A stretch of DNA of 64,000 nt from CAWIXB01 sp963839955 (GCA_963839955.1 CAWIXB010000001.1:434001-498000); one strand, 5' to 3'. Numbered from the stretch's first letter, positions 42,629 through 52,242 are shown. Program-made: numbers and translations. Notes: generated from the letters alone by a model not told the origin.

Positions 42629-43663
42629 GTGGCGTCTGATCGGCCCGTGTTCGTGATGGGCTGCCCGAGGTCTGGCACCACCCTGGTGACGCTCATGCTG
42701 CACGCGCACTCGCGGATCGCGATGCCTCCCGAGACGCGTTTCCTGCTCGACGTCTACCGCCGTAGGGGGGAGTTCGGCGACCTGACAGTGCGCGCCAACC
42801 GGCGACGGCTCGCCAAGGCCATCGTCCGCAACAGGGGCAACAGGTTCCTGCACCTCGGCCTCGAGCGGCTTCCGGTACGCAAGGCGATCGTGCGAGGGGC
42901 GCCTACCGTGGGGTCGGCGCTGGGCACCGTCTTCCGGTCCTACGCCGCGAGGTTCGGCAAGCCGCGGTGGGGCGACAAGCTGCCGACTTACTTCCGCAAC
43001 GTCGAGGCTATCCGGGCCATGTTCCCCGACGCGCAGTTCGTTCACGTCGTCCGCGACGGACGTGACTGCGTCGCCTCCCTCAAGACGATGACGTGGTGGC
43101 AGCGGCGGGCCGACTCCGTCGACGCGATGGCCCTGTGGGTGCACTCCGTCGACTGTGTACGGCGGGCGGCCAAATCCCTGCCGTCGGACGCCTTGTGGGA
43201 GCTGCGCTACGAGGACCTGGTGGTCGATCCGGAGCGCGAGCTTCGCGCGTTGTGCGACTTCCTCGGCGAGGAGTTCGAGGAGGACATGCTCACCCCGCGT
43301 CGCGTCGTCGAGCAGTCGCTGCCGACCCGTGAGCGGGAGGGCTGGCACGCCAACACGCTCAACGACGTCAGTGCGTCCCGGGTGGGCGGGCATCGCGAGG
43401 TGCTCGATCCCTGGGAGCTGCGGCTGATGGAGCGGGTGGCCGGGTCCAGGATGCGCCGCCTCGGCTACGACGTCGTGCCGGCGCAGGGGCGGCCCCCGTT
43501 CTGGCAATGGCTGCGCTATGCCGTCAAGCTCACCTCGCTGCGCATTCGTACGAGGGTGCTGGCTCACAAGGACCGCAAGGTGGCCCGGCCGCCTGGGTCG
43601 ATGGCCGACCGCGGGCGGCGGGTCCGGGCTGCCAAGAAGGCGCAAGCACCCAGGGCCACTTAG
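42629..43663 (+). CDS. Sulfotransferase family protein 1
   Basis: A 344-residue PAPS-dependent sulfotransferase. The 5'-phosphosulfate loop is PRSGTT (13-18), the 3'-phosphate site is VRDGRDCVASL, and the RYEDLVVDP segment is typical of bacterial sulfotransferases acting on carbohydrates or lipids. A basic C-terminal tail of about 55 residues follows (HKDRKVARPPGS...RRVRAAKKAQ). GTG 42629 has GGAG upstream. Divergent from the XPB helicase by 64 nt and convergent with the helicase-associated gene. Acceptor unknown. Confidence 0.88.
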   Translation: MASDRPVFVMGCPRSGTTLVTLMLHAHSRIAMPPETRFLLDVYRRRGEFGDLTVRANRRRLAKAIVRNRGNRFLHLGLERLPVRKAIVRGAPTVGSALGTVFRSYAARFGKPRWGDKLPTYFRNVEAIRAMFPDAQFVHVVRDGRDCVASLKTMTWWQRRADSVDAMALWVHSVDCVRRAAKSLPSDALWELRYEDLVVDPERELRALCDFLGEEFEEDMLTPRRVVEQSLPTREREGWHANTLNDVSASRVGGHREVLDPWELRLMERVAGSRMRRLGYDVVPAQGRPPFWQWLRYAVKLTSLRIRTRVLAHKDRKVARPPGSMADRGRRVRAAKKAQAPRAT

Positions 43664-43676
43664 AACCAGGGCCCAC

Positions 43677-46055
43677 CTAGGACACCGGCTCGTCCACCTC
43701 CGAGACGCCCGTGATGCGATGCACGGCGAACGTGCGCACCTCGTCGCGCAGATGGTCGAACGCGCTCACGTAACCGCCGTCGACGCTGATCGGCTCGATG
43801 ACGCGGTTGCTGGCGTGGCCTTCGGCGCTCACGTAGCCGATGTAGAGCGGGGTGCGCCCGACCGCGGCCTGGCTCAGCATCGCCAGGATGTCGACCGTCG
43901 GTCGCCGCAACGGCCGGCCACTGCGGCCGGCGTCGCCCCCACCGGACCGGGCGCCTGCCAGGGCGCGGTCGCCGACACGCAACGCGCGCACGGCCGCCGC
44001 GAGCATGGCGGGCCTCGGGCTCGTCTGCTCCGCCACCAGGCGTGGCGGACGGCGAAGAGTGGTGGCCCGCCGCGCGTCGGGCCGGCGCACGACGACGTCG
44101 CCTGCCGGTCCTTCCGCCGCGGGAGCGAAACCCATCTCCCGCAGGCGGGCGAGCACCGTCTCCGCTGTCGCGTCGGCCGCCAGGACGGTGTCGGTCAGTC
44201 GCCGCAGCCGCAGACTGGCGGCGCGCTTGTCGGCCACGATCTCGCTCAGGGTCGCTCCGTCGTCGCAGCGCACGTAGGACGAGGCGGCGCCGACCCGGAT
44301 GCGCCCGTGGCGGCGCGCGACGTCCTCGACGAGGTAGGTCAGCGGCTGGGGGACGGGAGTGCTCGAGTGCCGGCCCAGCAGGTCGAGCAGCTCGGCAGCC
44401 GTCCAGCCGGCGTCGAGCGCCCGGCGTACAGAGTGCGGGCTGAACCGGTAGACGGTGGCGCCGCCGGTTGACTCCACATCGGCGAGCAGGCGCAGGAGGC
44501 GAGCCAGCTCGGCCGCCAGCGGACCGGGGGCGACGGCGGTGAGGTCGGCCTGCAGGAGGACCTGGTCGAGCGGCGCGGGGAGCAGCGTGGCCATGAGGCG
44601 TGTGGCACCTGACGCGTCACCGGCGAGGAGGAGCCGTCCGGGTGCAGGCATCGCCCCGCGGCCGGTGACCCCGAGAGCCTCGGCCTCGCGCAGGGTCCAG
44701 CCGACCAGGTCGTCGCGCAGGTGGGGGGAGCGGCGCGGCGCGTGCCACCTCAGCCGCGCCACGAGCGACTCCGCGGTCGGCGCGGCATCGGCGACGGCGG
44801 CCACGGCATCGAGGACCGTCTTCCTGACCTGGGGCGCGGCGATGCGGTCCAGCCCTGGCCCGAGGGGCGCAAGCACCCGGTCACGGTCGTCACGCCGGCC
44901 CGCCAGGCCCGCGACGCGGGTGGTCGGCAGCCAGGCGTCGACGAGGTCGAGCCACCGATCGGCCGGTGCCTTGCCCAGCCACCGGTCATAGGCCGTGGTC
45001 GGCAGCCACACCTCGTCCGGTTCCTCGGCCGCCGACACCAGGCCGCCGGCGTGCGCGGTCTCCACCAGCAGGGCGAGCAGGTGTTCGTCGACCTCGAGGG
45101 CGGACGCCGTCCGCGTCCGGTCGCGGACCCCGAGCCCGCCGGCCCGCAGGATCCGCGGCGGATCGTTGCCCCAGAGCTCGAGGAGGTCCTCGACCAGGCG
45201 TACGGCGTCCAGGGCGGCCGCTGCGGCGGTGCGGTCGACGTCACCTGCGGCTCGGCGCACGAGCTCGAGGGCGGGCGGCTCCGGGATCGGGCGTTCGTGC
45301 ACGCGGCCGCCGCGCAGGTGCAGGCCAACCTCGCGGGGCAGGACCACGGTGTCCCCGTCGGCGGCCACCAGCAGGCCGCGCGCCAGCAACCACTCGACCG
45401 GTGTCCGGGCGGTGTCGGTGTCCACCTCGCGGTGGGCGCGTCCGAGCCGGCCCACCGCGGGGCCCCAGGTCATGGTCGCCAGTGCGTCTCGCGCCTCGGC
45501 CGGCGCGTCGGCAAGCAGCCCGTCGACCCACGAGCGGTCGGCGAGCCGGGCGGCGACCTCCGCCGCCGCGGCCACAGGGTCGCCGGTCGGGCCGAGCCCC
45601 AGGTCGGTCAGCAACCGCTCGAGACGGGCCGGGCCGTAGCTGCGCAGTGCCTCCTCGGCCGGGGGACCCAGCCCAGCCGGTGCGCCGACGATCTCGCGGA
45701 CCGCGCGGACGACGAACAGTTGGTCGCCGTCGTCGTCGGCGCCGAAGACCAGACCCGCGGCGTGCAGGGTTGCGAGCGGCCGGTCGGGATCGGCGCCGAG
45801 CAGCCGGCGTACGTCCTCGCGACGCAGCGGGTCCGACAGGGCGCAGATCACCTCGACGACCTGCACCGTGAACTGGTCGAGCTGATCGAGCGCGCGCTGC
45901 ACCGAGGACCGCGTCGTTGCGCGGGCCGCCAATGACACGAGATCAGCCGGCACCGGGTTGAGCAGGTCGGGCCGGGCGAGCAGCATCGACGCCAACGCGT
46001 CGTCGTCGCGTGCGCGCAGGTCCTCGGTGAGGCTGCGGGGTCGGTCGCCAGGCAT
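43677..46055 (-). CDS. Helicase-associated domain protein with C-terminal WYL-like segment
   Basis: A 792-residue actinobacterial partner of XPB helicases. The middle carries the XPB-type helicase-associated region (for example QADLTAVAPGPLA, VYRFSPHSVRRALDAGW, FLLEDVARRHG-like YLVEDVARRHGRIRVG). The last 70 residues (TPLYIGYVSAEGHASNRVIEPISVDGG in part, then AFDHLRDEVRTFAVHRI) match a WYL-type ligand-binding fold. No ATPase motifs are present, so it is an accessory subunit, possibly for DNA repair or damage sensing. ATG 46055 is chosen; GGAGG is 12 nt upstream, ATG 46067 is too close to it. Confidence 0.85.
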   Translation of the reverse strand: MPGDRPRSLTEDLRARDDDALASMLLARPDLLNPVPADLVSLAARATTRSSVQRALDQLDQFTVQVVEVICALSDPLRREDVRRLLGADPDRPLATLHAAGLVFGADDDGDQLFVVRAVREIVGAPAGLGPPAEEALRSYGPARLERLLTDLGLGPTGDPVAAAAEVAARLADRSWVDGLLADAPAEARDALATMTWGPAVGRLGRAHREVDTDTARTPVEWLLARGLLVAADGDTVVLPREVGLHLRGGRVHERPIPEPPALELVRRAAGDVDRTAAAAALDAVRLVEDLLELWGNDPPRILRAGGLGVRDRTRTASALEVDEHLLALLVETAHAGGLVSAAEEPDEVWLPTTAYDRWLGKAPADRWLDLVDAWLPTTRVAGLAGRRDDRDRVLAPLGPGLDRIAAPQVRKTVLDAVAAVADAAPTAESLVARLRWHAPRRSPHLRDDLVGWTLREAEALGVTGRGAMPAPGRLLLAGDASGATRLMATLLPAPLDQVLLQADLTAVAPGPLAAELARLLRLLADVESTGGATVYRFSPHSVRRALDAGWTAAELLDLLGRHSSTPVPQPLTYLVEDVARRHGRIRVGAASSYVRCDDGATLSEIVADKRAASLRLRRLTDTVLAADATAETVLARLREMGFAPAAEGPAGDVVVRRPDARRATTLRRPPRLVAEQTSPRPAMLAAAVRALRVGDRALAGARSGGGDAGRSGRPLRRPTVDILAMLSQAAVGRTPLYIGYVSAEGHASNRVIEPISVDGGYVSAFDHLRDEVRTFAVHRITGVSEVDEPVS

Positions 46056-46208
46056 CTGACCAATCATCCTCCGTCCTCGCCCTGGGCCGGACCTGGCGCC
46101 AGGAGCCGCTGGTCGATTCTGCCGGTATGTGACCGCTCCGCTACGATGCTTCGCTTGCGCCAGCGGCTCAGCGCTGAGCGTGACAGCCGTCGAGGAGGTG
46201 TCGAACTG

Positions 46209-47174
46209 GTGTCGCCAGGCGGACCGATCTTCATCGTCGGCGCCATGGGGTCGGGAACGACCTTGATGCGCCTCATGCTCGACAGCCACGACGACATCGC
46301 GGTCCCCCAGGAGACCGGCATCATGCGGGCGGTCCAGGCGCAGAAGTGGATCCCTTACTGGAACTTCGGCGACAAGTGGTATCCCCGGCTCGGGGTCGAT
46401 GAGAAGCAGCTCGACGTCATGCTGGGCGAGTTCTACGGGCAGATGTTCGAGCGCTACGCCGCCGAGCGAGGCAAGGTGCGATGGGGTGAGAAGACCCCGT
46501 GGCACGTCTGGCACATGCAGCAGATCACCCAGCTCTGGCCGGACGCGGTCTTCGTCGCCATGGTGCGCCACCCCGGTGGCAACGTCGGCTCACTGATGAC
46601 GCGCTTCACCTACGAGACCGACCCGGCCGTCTACCACTGGGCTCGCTACAACCGTGAGCTGCTGCGTCAGGCAGGAGCGCTGGGCAAGCGGTTCGCCCTC
46701 TGCCGCTACGAGGACCTCGTGCTCGACCCGCAGCGGACGATGCGCGAGCTGCTGGACTGGCTGGGCGAGCCATGGTCTCCGAAGGTGCTCGAGCACCACA
46801 ATGTCCAGAAGGACCAGGGCGGGCCGAGCAAGGTGGAGGGCCGCACCCGTTCCGATGACCCCATCGACGTGGACCGCGTGCTCAAGTGGACCTCGGTGCT
46901 CGACGGCGACAGTCGCCGGTCGGTCTCCGACAAGGCCGGGCCGCTGATGCGGTTCTTCGGCTACTCGATGGACGACCCCGAGCGACTCACCCCGCTGGCA
47001 GAGTCCGGGTCCGGTCCGCAGGCCGTGGTGGACGGGCCGGCGCTGACGTCCCGGCTCCGTGACTTCTCCGACGTGGACCTCAGCGACCCGGCGGAGACGC
47101 CGCTCGCCGACGGGCCCCTGAACCCACGCAAGGTGACGCTGCGCCGCAAGCCTCCCGCGGCCCCGAAGAGCTAG
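46209..47174 (+). CDS. Sulfotransferase family protein 2
   Basis: A protein of about 321 residues. The PAPS loop is GAMGSGTTLMR (11-21), then QETGIMRAVQAQKWIPYW, WGEKTPWHVWHM and MVRHPGGNVGSL (3'-phosphate site), and CRYEDLVLDP. It is strikingly similar along its length to the sulfotransferase at 48612, pointing to duplication. GTG 46209 has GGAGG upstream; ATG 46146 would add 21 residues without family character. It ends in a 4-nt overlap with the convergent glycosyltransferase gene. Confidence 0.87.
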   Translation: MSPGGPIFIVGAMGSGTTLMRLMLDSHDDIAVPQETGIMRAVQAQKWIPYWNFGDKWYPRLGVDEKQLDVMLGEFYGQMFERYAAERGKVRWGEKTPWHVWHMQQITQLWPDAVFVAMVRHPGGNVGSLMTRFTYETDPAVYHWARYNRELLRQAGALGKRFALCRYEDLVLDPQRTMRELLDWLGEPWSPKVLEHHNVQKDQGGPSKVEGRTRSDDPIDVDRVLKWTSVLDGDSRRSVSDKAGPLMRFFGYSMDDPERLTPLAESGSGPQAVVDGPALTSRLRDFSDVDLSDPAETPLADGPLNPRKVTLRRKPPAAPKS

Positions 47175-48496
47175 CTCTTCTTCGCTGCCTTCTGCCGAGC
47201 GATCCGCCTCTTGCGCTTCTTCCGGGGTGCGAGCTTCTTCCGCGGGACGTTGTCGGCGTTGTGCGGCACGTCATTCCAGTCCAGCCGACCTGGGTCGTCG
47301 CGTCGTCGCTCGCCGCGGGGCATTTCGTCGATCTCGGCGAGCAGCTCCTCCCAGCGCGCGCTGACGGCCTCGGCGCTGTACTGCTGCGACTTGCGCAACG
47401 CCGCCTCGCCCATCTTGCGGCGCCGCTCGGGGTCGACGATCAGGCTCTCGATCGCAGCCGCGAGACCGTCGATGTCGTGGTTGGTCACCAGCAGCCCGTC
47501 GACGTCGTGCTCGATGATGTCTGCCGGCCCGTGCTTGCAGTCGAAGCTCACCACCGGAAGCCCGCAGCCCATCGCCTCGATCAGCACGAGACCGAAGCCC
47601 TCGAAGCGGGAGCTGAGCGCGAAGATCGACCCCTCGGAGAGCTTCTGCGGCAGCTGGTCGGTGAAGCCCATCAGGTGCATGTTGTCGGGCGCTGCCGACC
47701 GGGTGATGCGACCGCGGAGGCGCTTGCGCAGCTCTCCCTGGCCGTAGATGCGCAGGTGCCAGTCGGGGTGCTTCTGCGCCACCTTCTCGAACGCGTCGAT
47801 CAACCGGTCGTAGCCCTTCTGGCGGACCAGCCGTCCGCCGGCGACCACGACCTTGTCCTCCGTCGTCGACCTCGCACCCCCGAGGTCGGTCACGGCGTTC
47901 GGCATCCAGCGGATCGGCACCGAGTGACCCATGACCCGTTCCCAGTTGGCGGTGTCGGTCGGCGTCAGCGCGGTGACCATGTCGAGTCGCGGGAAGTAGT
48001 CCTCGATCGACTTGCGGAGGTTGGGGCCGTAGAGGTCGAGATGCAGGTGCTCCTGGCCGATGGCGAACACAGACGGCCGGGCGAGCCGGGCGACCGCAAG
48101 GTTGAGGCCCGACCGGGTGCCGATCAGCACGCCGTCGTGCACCGATCGGATGTACTTCTGGATGGCGATGTCGGTGAGCCGGGAGAAGTGACGCCACCTG
48201 TTGTCATAGGGGTGGATCAGCTTGCTGCCCGTGTGGAAGCGGTACTGCTCGGTGCCGGGGATCCAACGGGTGCCCCGCGTCGGCCACTTCAACGACCGGT
48301 CGCGCACCGCGGGTGTGTCGATGAGAAGCCGCACCTTCACCCGCGGGTCGTGGGGGAAGACCGGCTCGGCATGGTTGCTGCCGACGCTGATGATCTCGAC
48401 GTCGTGGTGGTCAGCCAACCGCGCGGTGGTGTCGACCGTGGTGCGAATGGTCCCGCCGGAGCCGAATGCGTTCATCATCAGAAATCGAATCTTCAA
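47171..48496 (-). CDS. GT4 family glycosyltransferase with basic C-terminal tail
   Basis: A 441-residue GT-B retaining glycosyltransferase. N-terminal acceptor domain starts MKIRFLMMNAFGSGGTIRTT; the donor domain shows VVAGGRLVRQKGYDRLIDAF and the E-x7-E motif in SSRFEGFGLVLIEAMGCGLPVV. After residue 405 a Lys/Arg-rich tail (KKLAPRKKRKRRIARQKAAKK) may hold the protein at the membrane. Members of this group build teichuronic-type or capsular polymers. It sits between two sulfotransferase genes, suggesting a sulfated cell-surface glycan. Confidence 0.88.
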   Translation of the reverse strand: MKIRFLMMNAFGSGGTIRTTVDTTARLADHHDVEIISVGSNHAEPVFPHDPRVKVRLLIDTPAVRDRSLKWPTRGTRWIPGTEQYRFHTGSKLIHPYDNRWRHFSRLTDIAIQKYIRSVHDGVLIGTRSGLNLAVARLARPSVFAIGQEHLHLDLYGPNLRKSIEDYFPRLDMVTALTPTDTANWERVMGHSVPIRWMPNAVTDLGGARSTTEDKVVVAGGRLVRQKGYDRLIDAFEKVAQKHPDWHLRIYGQGELRKRLRGRITRSAAPDNMHLMGFTDQLPQKLSEGSIFALSSRFEGFGLVLIEAMGCGLPVVSFDCKHGPADIIEHDVDGLLVTNHDIDGLAAAIESLIVDPERRRKMGEAALRKSQQYSAEAVSARWEELLAEIDEMPRGERRRDDPGRLDWNDVPHNADNVPRKKLAPRKKRKRRIARQKAAKKS

Positions 48497-48611
48497 CGCG
48501 AGGGGCCTCCCAGCTCCGAGTGGCCACCAAGCCTACCGGCGGCCACCCCCCGCAGGGACGAGGCCCAGATGGGCCGGCGGCTATCCTTCCCCGAGCCATC
48601 GAGGAGGGTGT

Positions 48612-49682
48612 GTGGACGTCGCGAAGGATGCCGGGTCGAACTCGGGACCCGTCTTCATCGTCGGATCGATGGGGTCGGGGACCACGTTGATGCGGCTGGT
48701 GATCGACAGCCACGAGAACATCGCCATCGCCCAGGAGACGGGGTTCGCCCGAGCGCTGCTGGCGCAGAAGTGGATCCCCTACTGGAAGCACGGCGGCGAG
48801 TGGTACGGCCGCATCGGCTACTCAGAGGCGCAGCTCGAGGAAGAGATGCGCGACTACTTCGACCACATGTTCCGCCGGTTCGCCGAGTCCCAGGGCAAGC
48901 CGCGCTGGGGCGACAAGACGCCGTGGCACCTGTGGCACATGGAGATGCTCGCGTCGGTGTTTCCCGACGCGGCGTTCATCGGCACGTTGCGCCACCCCGG
49001 TGCCGTCGCGTCCTCACAGCGCAACAGGTTCGGCTGGGACTGGCACCGTTCGGTGCGCCACTGGGTGCGCTCCAACATCGAGCTCGCCTACACCGGCGCA
49101 CGGCTCGGCAATCGCTTCAGCCTCTGTCGCTACGAGGACCTCGTCCTCGAGCCCGAGCGCACCATGCGTCCGGTGTTCGAGTGGCTCGGCGAGCCGTGGT
49201 CACCGCGCGTTCTCGAGCACCACGTCGTCCAGGGTCAGCGTGGCACTCGTCTCGAGGTCGAGGGCAACACTCGCGTCGACGACCCGATCGATCCCTCGCG
49301 CGTCGCCAAGTGGACGCAGTCGATGGACGAGGAGGGCTGGTCCGAGCTGCGCAACCAGACGACGCACCTCTCCGATCTGTTCGGCTACCACGCGAACGAC
49401 CCGATGGCGCTGGAGCCGTTGCTGCCCGGCGCTGGTGACGCGCTGGTCACCGGCGGGCCGCTGCAGGCACGCCTCGACGAGTTCGCCGACCGGGTCGACT
49501 GGGTGCACCGTCCGAAGCCCATCCCCGAGGACCGGCTGCTGAAGAAGATGCGACCGACGGTCGTGCAGGCCGCGCCTGACGGGTCGGTCGCCGCACTCGG
49601 GAGGCGAGCCGCCCGACGGCTGCCCGCACCGGTGCGCGACCGGTTGCGTCGGCTGCGCGGCACCGTCCGTGCCCGCGGCTGA
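48612..49682 (+). CDS. Sulfotransferase family protein 3
   Basis: A 356-residue sulfotransferase paralogous to the one at 46209: GSMGSGTTLMRLVIDSHENIA (PAPS loop, 18-28), QETGFARALLAQKWIPYW, WGDKTPWHLWHM, LRHPGAVASSQ and CRYEDLVLEP follow in the same order. It has a longer C-terminus with a basic end (RRLPAPVRDRLRRLRG). GAGGAGG precedes the GTG start by about 4 nt. The next gene, a HAD phosphatase, begins inside its last codons. Confidence 0.88.
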   Translation: MDVAKDAGSNSGPVFIVGSMGSGTTLMRLVIDSHENIAIAQETGFARALLAQKWIPYWKHGGEWYGRIGYSEAQLEEEMRDYFDHMFRRFAESQGKPRWGDKTPWHLWHMEMLASVFPDAAFIGTLRHPGAVASSQRNRFGWDWHRSVRHWVRSNIELAYTGARLGNRFSLCRYEDLVLEPERTMRPVFEWLGEPWSPRVLEHHVVQGQRGTRLEVEGNTRVDDPIDPSRVAKWTQSMDEEGWSELRNQTTHLSDLFGYHANDPMALEPLLPGAGDALVTGGPLQARLDEFADRVDWVHRPKPIPEDRLLKKMRPTVVQAAPDGSVAALGRRAARRLPAPVRDRLRRLRGTVRARG

Positions 49683-50322
49683 CCTGCAGTTCCCGACCGT
49701 GGACACGCGTGCCGGGCCCCTCGTCGTGGGGTTCGACCTCGACATGACACTGATCGACACGCGCCCCGGCATCGCCGCGGTATGGGACGCGCTGTCGGCG
49801 GAGACGGGCGTGGCCATCGACAGCGCCGCGGCCGTGAGCCGGCTCGGCCCGCCGCTGGACACCGAGCTCGCGCACTGGTTCCCGGCGGACGCCCTGCCCG
49901 CCATGGGCGATCGCTTCCGCGCGCTCTACCCGGGCCTGGCCGTCGAGCCGACGCCGCTGCTGCCCGGCGCGCGCGAGGCCGTCGACGCCGTGCACCATCA
50001 CGACGGGCGGGTCGTGGTGGTCACCGGGAAGTACGCGCCCAACGCCCTGCTGCACCTCGAGCACCTCGGGCTGGACATCGACGAGGTCGTCGGCTGGTTG
50101 TGGGGGCCGGAGAAGGGCGAGGCGCTGCGCGAGCACGGCGCGTCGATCTACGTCGGTGATCATGTCGGTGACGTCGCCGGCGCCCACGCCGCCGGGTCGC
50201 TCAGCGTGGCTGTCGCCACCGGCCCGGTCTCGGCCGAGGCCCTCCGCGAGGCCGGCGCCGATGTCGTGCTCGACGACCTGCGCGGCTTCCCGACCTGGCT
50301 GGACGGCCACCTGCAGCCCTGA
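49669..50322 (+). CDS. HAD family phosphatase
   Basis: A 217-residue haloacid dehalogenase fold phosphatase of the Gph/subfamily IA type. Motif I is D23-L-D25-M-T in VVGFDLDMTLIDT, motif II VVTGKYAPN, motif III K in GPEKGEAL, motif IV GDHVGDVAGA. The GTG start lies 14 nt inside the sulfotransferase gene, so the two are co-translated. One attractive but unproven role is removing 3'-phosphate from the spent PAP co-product; generic sugar phosphate phosphatase is equally possible. Confidence 0.88.
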   Translation: MPAADLQFPTVDTRAGPLVVGFDLDMTLIDTRPGIAAVWDALSAETGVAIDSAAAVSRLGPPLDTELAHWFPADALPAMGDRFRALYPGLAVEPTPLLPGAREAVDAVHHHDGRVVVVTGKYAPNALLHLEHLGLDIDEVVGWLWGPEKGEALREHGASIYVGDHVGDVAGAHAAGSLSVAVATGPVSAEALREAGADVVLDDLRGFPTWLDGHLQP

Positions 50323-50452
50323 GGACCGCCACGACGGGACGTTGCGGCGGCGAAACCGGCGCGAGGCTGCCCGGATCGGGCGTTATCCTGTACGGCCGCA
50401 ACCACCCCGGCTGCGGGACACCATGATCGACTCGACGAGCAAGAGGTCCACC

Positions 50453-50836
50453 GTGCCTACCGGCAAGGTCAAGTGGTACGACACCGACAAGGGTTTCGGG
50501 TTCCTGACCCGCGATGACGGCGGTGACGTCTTCGTGCACTCCTCGGCCCTGCCCGAGGGCGTGCCCGCCCTCAAGCCCGGCTCCCGGGTGGAGTTCGGCA
50601 TCGTCGACGGCCGGCGCGGCGAACAGGCCCTGACCGTGAACCTGCTCGACCCGCTGCCCTCCATGGCCGCGAGCTCGCGCAAGTCGGCCGACGAGATGTC
50701 GATCATCGTCGAGGACGTGATCAAGCTCCTCGACGGCGTGGGCAACACCCTTCGCCGGGGCCGCTACCCGGACAAGACCGTGGCCAAGAAGACGGCGACG
50801 GTATTGCGCGCCGTCGCGAGCGACCTGGAGGCCTGA
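50453..50836 (+). CDS. Cold-shock domain protein with helical C-terminal extension
   Basis: A 127-residue protein: a cold-shock OB domain at residues 1-65 (GKVKWYDTDKGFGFL with RNP1, VFVHSSAL with RNP2) plus a helical tail of about 55 residues (DEMSIIVEDVIKLLDGVGNTLRRGR). This two-part form is common in actinobacteria (CspB-like). GTG 50453 has GAGG 6 nt upstream and starts at the domain boundary; an ATG at 50423 is possible. A TATCCT -10-like box at 50384-50389 implies a leader of about 60 nt. Confidence 0.9.
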   Translation: MPTGKVKWYDTDKGFGFLTRDDGGDVFVHSSALPEGVPALKPGSRVEFGIVDGRRGEQALTVNLLDPLPSMAASSRKSADEMSIIVEDVIKLLDGVGNTLRRGRYPDKTVAKKTATVLRAVASDLEA

Positions 50837-50839
50837 GCC

Positions 50840-52195
50840 TCAGGCCGGGCGCGGGTCGCGGCCGTGCGCGACCATCGCGCGGATGGTGATCACCAGCATC
50901 ACGACGAGGCCGATCGCCGCGAGCCCCAGCCCGAAGTGGCCGTTGAGGGGCAGCACGATGCCGATGGCCCCGCCGATGACCCAGGAGAGCTGGAGCACGG
51001 TCTCGGACCGCGCGAACGCCGACGTGCGGATCGCCTCGGGCACCTCCCGCTGGATCACCGCGTCGAGCGAGAGCTTGCCGAGCGACTGGGCCAGTCCGGC
51101 TGCAGCAGCGACGCCGAGCACGCTCCACAGGCCGTAGAGCAGCGCCCCGGCCACGGCGGCCACGGTGAGGATGGCGAGCACGATCACGATCACCGTCTCC
51201 GGGGCCCGGGTGCGCAGCCGTGACCCGATGGTGGTCCCCACGGTGCTGCCCAGCCCCGCGGCGCCGACCACGATCGCGATCGCCGTCGTGTCGTCGAGCC
51301 CGCCGATGGGCTGCTCGCGGAGCAGGAAGGCCAGGAACATCGTCAGGAAGCCGGAGAACGCGCGGAGGGCGCCGTTGGCCCGCAGGGCAGCGACGACCTC
51401 CGCGCCGACGCTGGCGCTGCGCGGGATCGGCCCGGTGTTGTCGAGGGAGAGGGTGGTCCGCTCCTCACCGACGGAGGAGTCGACGCGCGCGGGCAGGCGC
51501 AGCGCCAGCACCATGCCGGTGCCGAAGACGAGGAAGGCCGCCCGCAGGGGCCACGACGGTCCGATGGTCGACAGCGCGGCCGCGAGGCCGGCGCCGAGGG
51601 CGCCCGCGATGATGCCGGACAGCGAGATGCGCGAGTTGACTGCCACCAGCGTGACCCCGGCGGGCAGCAGGCGCGGCACCGTCGCCGACCTGGTGACGCC
51701 ATAGGCCTTGGACGAGACCAGGCAGCCGAACGCAGCGGGGTAGAGCGAGAGATCGCCGCCGTCGATCGACCCGGCCATGACCCAGACCAGGAAGCAGCGC
51801 GTCAGCATCGTGGCCGCGATCGCGTAGCGGCGGCCGTGACGGACGCGGTCGAGGAGCGGGCCGATGACCGGCGCCATGAGGGCGAACGGCGCCATCGTGA
51901 TCAGCAGATAGAGGGCCACCCGGCCGCGTGCCTCACCGGTGGGCACGGAGAAGAACAGCGTGTTGGCCAGCGCAACCGCGACCATCGCGTCGCCGGCGGT
52001 GTTGACGGCGTGCAGCTCGATGAGGCGGCCGAGGCCGGACTCGCCGGCGCCGTGAGCGTGGGTGACCCGGCGTACCCGCTTGCCGGCGCCCACCGCCGTC
52101 GCACGCGAGCGACGGGCCGCGCTGCGGGTACGACGTGCGGCAGAGCGGGAGAAATCACCCAGCCGCTCCCTCCGCGTGTCACCCACGACGACCAT
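50840..52195 (-). CDS. MFS transporter
   Basis: A membrane protein of about 451 residues with 12 predicted helices after a basic 50-residue N-terminus (RSAARRTRSAARRSRATAVGAGK). The loop between helices 2 and 3 reads GPLLDRVRHGRRYAIA, the MFS signature. Overall style fits the DHA3/EntS-like exporters of actinobacteria. Substrate unknown. Start uncertain: ATG 52195 is used, GTG 12 nt later has a better AGGATGG spacing. Divergent from the DUF3027 gene by 47 nt. Confidence 0.85.
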   Translation of the reverse strand: MVVVGDTRRERLGDFSRSAARRTRSAARRSRATAVGAGKRVRRVTHAHGAGESGLGRLIELHAVNTAGDAMVAVALANTLFFSVPTGEARGRVALYLLITMAPFALMAPVIGPLLDRVRHGRRYAIAATMLTRCFLVWVMAGSIDGGDLSLYPAAFGCLVSSKAYGVTRSATVPRLLPAGVTLVAVNSRISLSGIIAGALGAGLAAALSTIGPSWPLRAAFLVFGTGMVLALRLPARVDSSVGEERTTLSLDNTGPIPRSASVGAEVVAALRANGALRAFSGFLTMFLAFLLREQPIGGLDDTTAIAIVVGAAGLGSTVGTTIGSRLRTRAPETVIVIVLAILTVAAVAGALLYGLWSVLGVAAAAGLAQSLGKLSLDAVIQREVPEAIRTSAFARSETVLQLSWVIGGAIGIVLPLNGHFGLGLAAIGLVVMLVITIRAMVAHGRDPRPA

Positions 52196-52242
52196 CCTGC
52201 CGGTTCGCACGGACGGCCCTTCATGGGGGAGAATGTCGGCTC

